DNA from: Bacillus cereus group sp. RP43
GTDB taxonomy: Bacteria > Bacillota > Bacilli > Bacillales > Bacillaceae_G
Length of the DNA: 64,000 nucleotides
Direction: 5' to 3'
NCBI RefSeq assembly: GCF_040459645.1
Contig: NZ_JARVHQ010000001.1
Coordinates: 1,240,001 to 1,304,000, forward strand
Below the pieces are notes generated by a model that saw only the letters and a program-made list of their open reading frames with translations, was not told the DNA's origin and made no database searches. The translations under genes and the position numbers were made by a program. Positions 26,306 to 33,731 of this stretch are shown piece by piece. How positions within the stretch are numbered: the first letter of the stretch is position 1; every line of letters starts with the position of its first letter.

Positions 26306-26767
26306 TTGGATATAAAGAGTCATTTAAAAAGATTATACGATAATCGTTTATTAGAAAGTGAGAATGAGATACGAGATTTTAATGAGTCATTAATGGAAGT
26401 AATAGCGTATAACGACGTCTCTGTTATTACAGAGTTATGTTTAGTTTTGGATGATGAGACTGAGCAATTTGAGGTTATGTTTGGTTTGATTCATGGAATA
26501 GAGAGCTTATATAAAAATAACATAGAAGAAGGACTTGTATGTATTGCTAAAGCTTTTCCAAAGATGATTAGCTCAGCTCAAGAATGGGTAGAAATTTTAC
26601 ATTATAGAATTCTTAATCATCCTCAAGTAAGATTAGCATATGGAAAAGTACTTTCGGGATTTGATCCATCAATTACGATTAGTATTAAAGAATTATTGAT
26701 TGATATAAAAAATGAAGACCCTGATATGTTTAGTGAATCTGTTAATGAGGTAATTAAGAACATCTAA
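26306..26767 (+). CDS. Immunity protein (Imm30-like)
   Basis: The 153-residue acidic helical protein includes VITELCLVLDDETEQFEVMF and LIHGIESLYK, a pattern I associate with Immunity protein 30. AAAGGA lies 9 nt before the TTG at 26306; upstream in-frame codons overlap the toxin remnant. It follows the GGRHR-type remnant, which is presumably its lost partner. Confidence 0.65.
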   Translation: MDIKSHLKRLYDNRLLESENEIRDFNESLMEVIAYNDVSVITELCLVLDDETEQFEVMFGLIHGIESLYKNNIEEGLVCIAKAFPKMISSAQEWVEILHYRILNHPQVRLAYGKVLSGFDPSITISIKELLIDIKNEDPDMFSESVNEVIKNI

Positions 26768-26867
26768 CCATTTAATGTTTAAAGTTGAAATGATATAAAA
26801 GCACATAAGGCAAGCTAACAGAAAAGAATTTATTATTGGAGTGGAAAGAAAAAGAATAAGCTATAAA

Positions 26868-26956
26868 AAAATACATACCTCATGATAGTTGTACCATCAT
26901 GGAGTACTTTGTGCAATGATAGAATAGAAAAACGAAGTACGAGCTTAGGCGAGATG
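26868..26956 (+). repeat. Spacer repeat, copy 2
   Basis: This is the second copy of the 89-bp repeat at 25312-25400, same strand. Conserved stretches include GTACCATCAT, GTGCAATGATAGAATAGAAA and GAGCTTAGG-type blocks. Confidence 0.75.
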
Positions 26957-27118
26957 ACATTTTACTGGATGATGAATATAAACACATGGAATGGATATAA
27001 AACTAATGAACTCGTACAAACTCGTAAGTTTTAACGTAGTAGTTGTCATGACATATAAAGGCTGTCAAACTGTTACTACAAAACTTGAAAATCTATACTA
27101 TTTAAAAACAGATGAACT

Positions 27119-27165
27119 TAAAGCACTGGGTTGTCGACTAAAGGCGACGAGTGCTTTTTTGGTTT
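27119..27165 (+). terminator. Hairpin with T-run inside the toxin remnant region
   Basis: AAAGCACT pairs with AGTGCTTT, with an inner GTCG/CGAC stem, and TTTTTT follows. It is a plausible terminator for the preceding immunity transcript. The rest of 26960-27230 holds only short broken frames. Confidence 0.6.
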
Positions 27166-27237
27166 TAGCGTAGAAATAAGTTGATACACGTATAATTTTA
27201 TAAGTGTATGAAGTGTTGCATTTTATAGACTGTAATT

Positions 27238-27395
27238 TATCGCAATGTTCAAGGTGGCGATAGTAAAGAGCTAATTTTAGTTAATAATGGTTTTGTAATT
27301 TCCTTAAATAGTAAATTGATAGGAATCATAGCTTAAATGTATCTACTGGAAAAGAGCACTCTACATATTTTAAAAATAAACGATCAGACTCATAA
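27238..27395 (+). pseudogene. Orphan toxin-tip remnant (YRNVQGG type)
   Basis: One frame reads YRNVQGGDSKELILVNNGFV to a stop at 27334-27336, and another continues LNVSTGKEHSTYFKNKRSDS. Together they match the order of a polymorphic-toxin C-terminal domain with VQGG and HSTYF-R motifs. The frame is broken and headless. Two ankyrin-repeat genes, likely immunity partners, follow. Confidence 0.5.
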
Positions 27396-27464
27396 ATATT
27401 GTGGGATTTGAAGTAACATAAGTATATAGAAGTCATAAATATGAATAGTTAGGAAGATGATGAA

Positions 27465-27992
27465 ATGAGAATATTAAATGTTTTTGATGCAGTTAGAGAA
27501 GGGGATTTTGAAGATTTTAAAAAAATTTATGATGGTGATATTAATCAAATTGATAGTGATTTAGATATTAATTTATTGTGCATGGCTATGACTAATAATA
27601 AAAATTCTAGTGAAAAACTTAAAATTATAAATTTTTTACTAGAAGAGGGTATTGATATTAATTACACCACACTTAAGGATAAAAGGAATGCATTGCATAT
27701 GTTTTATTTTTGTGTTTTACGCCCAACAATAGAATATGAATTAGAGATAACAAGACTACTTATTGATAATAAAATTAATATAAATGCTTTGGATAAATAT
27801 AATGCTATTCCCTTGAAGTATGCTATTACAATAAATAAATTGTCTACAGAAGATAATAAAGACATGTATAAACTACTTATTAAAAAGGGTTCGAACTACA
27901 ATTTGAAAGATCAATTTGGAAAATCATGTGTGGATTATGCTAAAGAGTACTCTTGGAGAAATGATTTATTAACTATTATTGAGGAGGGTTAA
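27465..27992 (+). CDS. Ankyrin-repeat protein, probable immunity factor
   Basis: The 175-residue protein contains four or five ankyrin-like repeats (INFLLEEGIDINYTT, TRLLIDNKININALDKYNAI, YKLLIKKGSNYNLKDQFGKS), with no signal peptide. Ankyrin-repeat proteins are a common immunity type in polymorphic toxin loci. It is coupled to the next ankyrin gene, whose start lies 1 bp beyond its stop. Confidence 0.7.
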   Translation: MRILNVFDAVREGDFEDFKKIYDGDINQIDSDLDINLLCMAMTNNKNSSEKLKIINFLLEEGIDINYTTLKDKRNALHMFYFCVLRPTIEYELEITRLLIDNKININALDKYNAIPLKYAITINKLSTEDNKDMYKLLIKKGSNYNLKDQFGKSCVDYAKEYSWRNDLLTIIEEG

Positions 27993-27993
27993 T

Positions 27994-28524
27994 ATGAAAG
28001 TAAATAATTCTGATTATGGGACTATTATAAAGTTCGGGAATCTTGAATTATTTTTAGAGAAGCTAAAAATTGAGGGAAACTGTATTGAAGAGATTGTAAA
28101 TTCAATTGATAAAAATGGTATTAGTTTACTTGAAAAATCATTAATTAGTAGAAAGTTTGATATAGCAAACTTTCTATTGGACAGTGGTGCAAAGGTTAAT
28201 ATAATTTCTAATGATAAATGTAATGAATTGCACTATTTAGCAGCAAATATTAATTTTCCAGGTGCGGTTGAAGTAGCTTGTAGGCTGGTTGATATGGGGA
28301 TAGATTTGGATTTAAAAGATAAAAAATTTGGTAATTCTGCAATATGGTCTTTATGTCAAGAAGTATTAAAAAAAAGAACAAAGGAAGGAAAAGATTTAAT
28401 TGTAAAATTTTTAGGAAAACGCCCGAATATTAATGATGAAAATAAATCTGGATATTCATTAAGGTATTTAATTGAAGAACGTGGAACAGAAGATATGAAA
28501 AAAGCTCTGGAGGTGATGAGTTGA
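27994..28524 (+). CDS. Ankyrin-repeat protein, probable immunity factor
   Basis: The 176-residue protein has ankyrin-like repeats (ANFLLDSGAKVNIISNDKCN, CRLVDMGIDLDLKDKKFGNS). GAGGAGG lies 6-7 nt before ATG 27994, within the previous gene's end. Tandem ankyrin immunity genes suggest duplication or protection against two related toxins. Confidence 0.7.
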   Translation: MKVNNSDYGTIIKFGNLELFLEKLKIEGNCIEEIVNSIDKNGISLLEKSLISRKFDIANFLLDSGAKVNIISNDKCNELHYLAANINFPGAVEVACRLVDMGIDLDLKDKKFGNSAIWSLCQEVLKKRTKEGKDLIVKFLGKRPNINDENKSGYSLRYLIEERGTEDMKKALEVMS

Positions 28525-28725
28525 AAAAGAGTAGTGGCTTAGGTAGTAGCATTATATCTAAGAATATTTTACATATATAAAGGGAATGTGAAATGGTGTA
28601 TTAAAGAACAACCAGTTAATGCTATTGATAATGAATGGAGGTTTTTGTCAGAAATAGATACAAATGAATATTTTGCTGATGCATCAAATATGTCAATTTG
28701 TGATTGGGGAACTATTAGTGAATAA
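28521..28725 (+). pseudogene. Frameshifted, truncated DUF2185-like immunity gene
   Basis: GGAGG lies 7 nt before TTG 28521, giving MKKSSGLGSSIISKNILHI and a stop. One frame over, the sequence continues GNVKWCIKEQPVNAIDNEWR and FLSEIDTNEYFADASN up to GTISE and a stop. This is the N-terminal half of a DUF2185/Imm33-like immunity protein. It is broken by a frameshift and ends next to the IS-end relic. Confidence 0.6.
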
Positions 28726-28741
28726 GAAAAAAGCCGCCCAA

Positions 28742-28797
28742 CTAAAGTGCACCTCAAATTGCTAGACACGAATAACAATTGGAGGGGTGCTTTTTTA
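28742..28797 (+). mobile_element. IS3-family left-end relic
   Basis: GTGCACCTCAAATTGCTAGA and the following CACGAATAACAATT match the left end of the relic at 23024, same orientation, including the hairpin with a T-run. Arm sequences differ in a compensatory way between the two copies, so the stem is kept. No transposase remains. Confidence 0.55.
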
Positions 28798-28919
28798 TAT
28801 TGAAATGTCATATGTATATTTGGTTAACCATTTTGATATCATTTATAATAAAAGAGAAAATGAAATTTGTTTTTCAGAGTATGTAAGGGCATACTAGGTA
28901 TAAAAATATAGTTAAAGAG

Positions 28920-29480
28920 ATGATGAGGGTGAAAACAACTAAGAAAACATATTCGTTTTTTCAGCGGATGTGGAGAATATTAAAGTTTCAATATTTTAAG
29001 TTGCTTCGATCACCAGAAGGAGCAAAGAAAGTGTCGTTAGGTTTTGCTATTGGATTTGGTTTAGAAATGTTGGTAATTTATACGGCATCGCTTGTATATT
29101 TAATATTTTATCCAATTGTCAGGTTAGCAAAGGGATCATTTCCAGCCGCAGTCATTGGTAATATTATTGGGAAAATATCGTTTCTCCCAGTATTTTTATT
29201 TCCGTTTGCTTATGCATTAGGGAAAATGATTTATCCATTTGATGTACAGAAAATACATCATGAACCATTTACGATATCAGATTTGTTTTCGAGCCATATT
29301 TTTACGATATTAAAGAGCTTATTACAGAGTGAAGTGTATGTATTAATTGGTATGACGATAATAGGGATTGTGTTTGGGGTAATTTCATATTTCGTTGTAC
29401 ATTATTTATATGAAAAAAATCGTAAGTTACGTTTGAAGAAAAGAAAGAAACAAGTGAGAGAACCACTTGTGCAAATATAA
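28920..29480 (+). CDS. DUF2062 membrane protein
   Basis: The 186-residue protein has a basic N-terminus, then SPEGAKKVSLGFAIGFGLEM and further hydrophobic segments (about 45-75, 80-105, 145-170), and a very basic C-terminus. The KVSLGFAIG-type motif is characteristic of DUF2062. Function unknown; a role with membrane lipids or glycosyltransferases has been suggested for relatives. It is a single gene. Confidence 0.7.
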   Translation: MMRVKTTKKTYSFFQRMWRILKFQYFKLLRSPEGAKKVSLGFAIGFGLEMLVIYTASLVYLIFYPIVRLAKGSFPAAVIGNIIGKISFLPVFLFPFAYALGKMIYPFDVQKIHHEPFTISDLFSSHIFTILKSLLQSEVYVLIGMTIIGIVFGVISYFVVHYLYEKNRKLRLKKRKKQVREPLVQI

Positions 29481-29538
29481 AGAATGTCACATTCATTTTC
29501 TCCTTTGAATATGTTTAAGGAAAAGGGGGAGAGAATGA

Positions 29539-29742
29539 ATGTATTATTACTATGTACCTCAAGTATATCCATATACAAATTATTATCCTGTAAATGATAT
29601 GAGGCAACAATTCGGCGTATATCCGCAGCAACAAATACAGCAAATGCAACAGCCTGAGCAGCAACCTGTTCAAGAACGAAAGCCGTATTTAATGACATGG
29701 CCGTATTCAAACGTATACTATGGTAATTATTACGAATCATAA
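29539..29742 (+). CDS. Tyr/Gln-rich small protein, coat-like composition
   Basis: The 67-residue protein starts with MYYYYVPQVYPYTNYYPV and has a QQQIQQMQQPEQQ stretch and a Tyr-rich end. Such Tyr/Gln/Pro-rich proteins are common among spore coat or spore surface components of Bacillus; this is inferred from composition only. GGGGGAG lies 7 nt before ATG 29539, and a terminator follows directly. Confidence 0.6.
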   Translation: MYYYYVPQVYPYTNYYPVNDMRQQFGVYPQQQIQQMQQPEQQPVQERKPYLMTWPYSNVYYGNYYES

Positions 29743-29768
29743 AGCTGCTTCTATTTAGAAGCAGCTTT
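29741..29768. terminator. Bidirectional terminator
   Basis: AAAGCTGCTTCT and AGAAGCAGCTTT form a 12-bp stem between the convergent small gene and the MarR gene. Confidence 0.8.
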
Positions 29769-30213
29769 ATGCGTTTGTTTTCAAAATTAAATTTTGAATG
29801 GTTTTAAGAGAATAAATGAGCTTTTCACGCTCTTCCTCAGATAATGTTTGAAAATTTTCTTTTAGTTTGTTTAAAATGAATTGCTGATACTGACTTACTA
29901 ACATTTTCCCTTCAGTTGTTAGGGAAATTAAAATGACCCGTCGATCTTTTTCGCTATAATGACGCTCTATTAGTTCTTCTTGAATAAGTTTATTTAATAG
30001 AGGGGTCATGTTAGGCCGTGAAATCGCTAGCCGCTTGCCAATTTCTGAAACTGCTAAGGTACCATTTTCATGCAAAAGCAGTAACACTTGCGTATGTGAT
30101 GGCGGCATATGTCTTTGAGAAGAAAACTCTCCAGGAAGCATAAATTTGCGATAAAAAAGAGGCACTAGCGAAAGAAGATGATCAACAATACGTTCCCACT
30201 CGCGTGATTCCAT
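29767..30213 (-). CDS. MarR-family transcriptional regulator
   Basis: The 148-residue winged-helix protein has the typical VSEIGKRLAISRPNMTPLLN recognition helix region, followed by the wing ERHYSEKDRRVILISLT. AAGGGGG lies 7 nt before ATG 30213. MarR proteins usually bind small aromatic effectors and repress a neighbouring gene; the divergent or adjacent target is not obvious here, the upstream SGNH hydrolase being on the same strand. Confidence 0.88.
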   Translation of the reverse strand: MESREWERIVDHLLSLVPLFYRKFMLPGEFSSQRHMPPSHTQVLLLLHENGTLAVSEIGKRLAISRPNMTPLLNKLIQEELIERHYSEKDRRVILISLTTEGKMLVSQYQQFILNKLKENFQTLSEEEREKLIYSLKTIQNLILKTNA

Positions 30214-30285
30214 ATAACGGCCCCCTTCCACTATCATTGTAACAAAAAAGACAAGGTATAAAAATAGAATTGTTTCATGGTAGCC

Positions 30286-31065
30286 TTAATATTTGTAGGA
30301 TAACACTTGCTTTGTAAACGTATTGGCAATAATCGCATAACCGTTATCATTTGGGTGTACTTGGTCAAATAGTAAATCTTTTTTATCCTTCGATATTAAT
30401 TTGCGAATTGGTAAAACGATCGAAGGTTGATGGGCTTTTGAAATAGAATAAATAGAATCATTCCAACCATCTAAAAACATATCTGCATAACTTGCGATGG
30501 AGTCATCTAGTTGTAAAGGGTTATAGAGTTCAGATAGAATGAGTAAAGCATTCGGATTTTGATCTCGAACGGTCTTTACAATATTTTTTACATCCGTTTC
30601 AAAACGGGCTTTTTCTTTATTTAACATTTTAATACCATCTATAACACCTACATCACGATTTAAGCGGAATAAATTATTTCCTCCAATATTAATAGTAATT
30701 ATATTTGCTTCCCTAATTTTTTGTTGAACCTCTTCTGACTGGACTTTTTTAACGAGACGATCTGTAGTGAGACCATTTACACCGAGGTTTTCTACCGTAA
30801 TTGGCTTGTGAATTTGTCCTTCTAGTTGTCTAGAGGCTAATTCGGCAAATCCCCCTTGTGTTGAGCCATATCCTTTTGCAAGTGAATCACCTAATACGAG
30901 GTGATAAAAAGAGTCATTCGTTTGTTTATCAATCCAATTTGGGGCAGATATTTTTTCTGTTTTCCCTTCATTTTCTTTTTGTTTTGTCTCATCGTTCTTT
31001 TCAAAATTAGAATAAGAAATGATTAGAAGGAGGAGACAAACAATTGTTAAGATGACTTTTTTCAT
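30286..31065 (-). CDS. Secreted SGNH/GDSL hydrolase
   Basis: The 259-residue protein has an N-terminal signal anchor, a charged linker and a GDSL-type domain: VLGDSLAKGYG (block I Ser), NIGGNNL (block III Asn), and DQVHPNDNGY (block V Asp-His). It is likely an extracellular esterase or lipase acting on lipids or cell-wall acyl groups. A GGAGGATG site precedes the ATG. It is divergent from the LPXTG nucleotidase gene. Confidence 0.87.
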   Translation of the reverse strand: MKKVILTIVCLLLLIISYSNFEKNDETKQKENEGKTEKISAPNWIDKQTNDSFYHLVLGDSLAKGYGSTQGGFAELASRQLEGQIHKPITVENLGVNGLTTDRLVKKVQSEEVQQKIREANIITINIGGNNLFRLNRDVGVIDGIKMLNKEKARFETDVKNIVKTVRDQNPNALLILSELYNPLQLDDSIASYADMFLDGWNDSIYSISKAHQPSIVLPIRKLISKDKKDLLFDQVHPNDNGYAIIANTFTKQVLSYKY

Positions 31066-31137
31066 AAATTCATCCTCCTTGTAATTGGTAATTGTATCAT
31101 ATTCAGCAGTATAAGCAATGTAAGGGCATATTATATG

Positions 31138-31165
31138 TTTATGAAAACTTTACAATAACTTTACA
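31138..31165 (+). promoter_or_regulatory. PhoP-box-like direct repeats upstream of the LPXTG nucleotidase
   Basis: TTTATG, TTTACA and TTTACA occur at 31138, 31149 and 31160, exactly 11 bp apart, matching the Bacillus PhoP box of TT(A/C/T)A(C/T)A repeats with 5-bp spacers. A promoter (TTGACG 31195-31200, TATGAT 31219-31224) follows. This suggests induction by phosphate starvation. Confidence 0.6.
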
Positions 31166-31337
31166 GAAAATTTGTAGAAGTGTGTCAAAAAATATTGACG
31201 GTATGAAAGTACTTTAGATATGATAATGTCAGATAAAGTGAAAATCATCGCTCTAATAGAAGCAAAAAGGTATGTGGTTAGGGACCGATAGAGATTCATT
31301 TCATTATTTTGGGGTAATTGTATAAGGGGGATTTTTT

Positions 31338-33677
31338 GTGAAAAAGTCAAAAAAAATGCTAGCTGGAGCAACACTTGCTATTGGCGTTATAGCACCGCAA
31401 GTGTTGCCGACAACAGCTCATGCAGAGGAAAAAGCTGGGGAGAGTACGGTTAACTTACGAATTTTAGAAACATCAGATATTCACGTTAACTTAATGAATT
31501 ACGATTATTATCAAACGAAAACAGATAATAAAGTAGGTCTCGTGCAAACTGCAACACTTGTTAATAAAGCACGTGAAGAAGCGAAGAACTCTGTCCTATT
31601 TGATGATGGGGATGCATTACAAGGGACACCGCTTGGAGATTATGTAGCGAATAAAATAAATGATCCGAAGAAGCCTGTGGATCCTAGTTATACACATCCA
31701 TTATATCGTTTAATGAATTTAATGAAGTATGACGTCATCTCTCTTGGGAATCATGAATTTAACTACGGTTTAGATTATTTAAACAAAGTGATTAGTAAAA
31801 CAGAGTTCCCGGTTATTAATTCGAATGTCTATAAAGACGATAAAGATAATAATGAAGAGAACGACCAAAACTACTTTAAACCATATCATATTCTTGAAAA
31901 AGAAGTAGAAGATGAATCAGGTCAAAAACAAAAGGTGAAAATTGGTGTAATGGGATTTGTTCCACCTCAAGTTATGAACTGGGATAAAGCAAATTTAGAA
32001 GGAAAAGTTAAAGCAAAAGATATTGTGGAAACAGCGAAGAAAATGGTGCCAAAAATGAAAGCAGAAGGTGCAGACGTTATCGTTGCGTTAGCTCATTCCG
32101 GTGTTGATAAGAGTGGATACAACGTTGGAATGGAAAATGCATCGTTTTATTTAACAGAAGTTCCTGGTGTTGATGCAGTACTAATGGGACACTCACATAC
32201 TGTAGTAACAGATACATTTAATGGTGTTCCGGTTGTAATGCCAGGTGTTTTTGGAAGTAATTTAGGGATTATTGATATGCAATTGAAAAAGGTAGACGGA
32301 AAATGGCAAGTACAAAAAGAGCAATCTAAGCCACAAGTTCGTCCGATTGCTGATAATAAAGGGAATCCATTAGTAGAATCCGATCAAAAACTAGTTAATG
32401 AAATTAAGGATGATCATGAAGCGACTATTAACTATGTAAATACAGCTGTAGGTCAAACGACAGCGCCAATTAATAGTTATTTTTCATTAGTACAAGATGA
32501 TCCTTCTGTACAACTTGTGACAAATGCACAAAAATGGTATGTAGAAAAGCTATTCGCTGAAAACGGACAATATAGTAAATATAAAGGAATTCCGGTATTA
32601 TCTGCAGGAGCACCATTTAAAGCAGGTGGCCGAAACGGTGCTACATATTATACGGATATTCCAGCAGGGACGTTAGCAATTAAAAACGTAGCGGATTTAT
32701 ATGTATATCCAAATACATTATATGCTGTAAAAGTAAACGGGGCACAAGTGAAAGAATGGCTTGAAATGTCTGCTGGTCAATTTAATCAAATTGATTCAAA
32801 GAAAACAGAAGAACAACCACTAGTAAATATAGGTTATCCTACATATAACTTTGATGTTTTAGATGGCTTAAAATACGAAATTGACGTAACGCAACCAGCG
32901 AAATACGATAAAGATGGCAAAGTTGTAAATGAAAATACGAATCGTATTGTAAATATGACGTATGAAGGTAAGCCTGTAGCTGACAATCAAGAGTTCATTG
33001 TAGCTACAAACAACTATCGTGGAAGTAGCCAAACGTTCCCCGGTGTAAGTAAAGGCGAAGTTGTATACCAATCGCAAGATGAAACGCGTCAAATTATTGT
33101 GAAGTACATGCAAGAAACCCCAGTTATTAATCCAACAGCAGATCAAAATTGGGCGTTTAAACCGATTATTGCAGATAAATTAAATACAACATTTGATTCT
33201 TCACCAAATGCACAAAAATATATAAAGAAAGATGGAAAAATATCATATGTTGGACCATCTGAAAATGAATTTGCTAAATATGCAATTGATATAACGAAGA
33301 AGAACGATGGTGATAAAGAAACTGGTGGAGAGAATCCAACGACACCGCCAACAGGTGAAGGAAATAATGGAGAGAATCCAACGACACCACCAACAGGTGA
33401 AGGAAATAATGGAGAGAATCCAACGACACCACCAACAGGTGAAGGTAATAATGGAAATGAACCAAAACAAGATGGAAACAACGCAGGATCTGGACAAACT
33501 ACAACGGATAATCAAAATACAAAAGAAACAACTGTAAGTGAAAATAAAGAAGCAGATAAAGAAGAACGTGATTTACCGAAAACAGGTACAAGTGTTGCTT
33601 CTACAATTGGAGCTGGTCTTGCGTTTGTTGGAGCGGGATTACTTATGTTATTTAGAAGAAAGAAAGCAAATAGATAG
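31338..33677 (+). CDS. LPXTG-anchored bifunctional 2',3'-cyclic phosphodiesterase / 5'-nucleotidase
   Basis: The 779-residue protein has a signal peptide (first about 30 residues), a metallophosphatase domain (ETSDIHVNLMNY, DDGDALQGTPLGDY, GNHEFNYGLDY, GHSHTV), a C-terminal 5'-nucleotidase domain (about 380-620), a Pro/Thr/Gly-rich stalk of three 14-residue repeats, then LPKTG, a hydrophobic segment and a basic tail for sortase anchoring. It releases phosphate from extracellular nucleotides. The GTG start follows AAGGGGG by 7 nt. PhoP-type repeats upstream fit phosphate scavenging. Confidence 0.93.
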   Translation: MKKSKKMLAGATLAIGVIAPQVLPTTAHAEEKAGESTVNLRILETSDIHVNLMNYDYYQTKTDNKVGLVQTATLVNKAREEAKNSVLFDDGDALQGTPLGDYVANKINDPKKPVDPSYTHPLYRLMNLMKYDVISLGNHEFNYGLDYLNKVISKTEFPVINSNVYKDDKDNNEENDQNYFKPYHILEKEVEDESGQKQKVKIGVMGFVPPQVMNWDKANLEGKVKAKDIVETAKKMVPKMKAEGADVIVALAHSGVDKSGYNVGMENASFYLTEVPGVDAVLMGHSHTVVTDTFNGVPVVMPGVFGSNLGIIDMQLKKVDGKWQVQKEQSKPQVRPIADNKGNPLVESDQKLVNEIKDDHEATINYVNTAVGQTTAPINSYFSLVQDDPSVQLVTNAQKWYVEKLFAENGQYSKYKGIPVLSAGAPFKAGGRNGATYYTDIPAGTLAIKNVADLYVYPNTLYAVKVNGAQVKEWLEMSAGQFNQIDSKKTEEQPLVNIGYPTYNFDVLDGLKYEIDVTQPAKYDKDGKVVNENTNRIVNMTYEGKPVADNQEFIVATNNYRGSSQTFPGVSKGEVVYQSQDETRQIIVKYMQETPVINPTADQNWAFKPIIADKLNTTFDSSPNAQKYIKKDGKISYVGPSENEFAKYAIDITKKNDGDKETGGENPTTPPTGEGNNGENPTTPPTGEGNNGENPTTPPTGEGNNGNEPKQDGNNAGSGQTTTDNQNTKETTVSENKEADKEERDLPKTGTSVASTIGAGLAFVGAGLLMLFRRKKANR
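33327..33452 (+). repeat. Three 42-bp tandem repeats in the stalk of the LPXTG nucleotidase
   Basis: Units 33327-33368, 33369-33410 and 33411-33452 are nearly identical (two or three differences) and encode GENPTTPPTGEGNN. They keep the reading frame and likely vary in number among strains. Confidence 0.92.
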
Positions 33678-33687
33678 TAAAGTATTG

Positions 33688-33722
33688 AAAAAAGGATTAC
33701 CGTAATCGGTAATCCTTTTTTC
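33688..33722. terminator. Bidirectional terminator
   Basis: AAAAAAGGATTACC and its complement form a 14-bp stem with a 6-nt loop between convergent genes. Confidence 0.9.
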
Positions 33723-33731
33723 ACGTATATA

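Noticed and set aside
26991..27173. 60-codon plus-strand frame
   Set aside because: It ends inside a terminator hairpin, has no ribosome binding site and unnatural composition; treated as remnant.
33327..33452. CRISPR-like repeats
   Set aside because: Directly abutting coding repeats with no spacers.
33143..33515. Antisense frames across the 42-bp repeats
   Set aside because: They exist only because the repeats lack stops in those frames.
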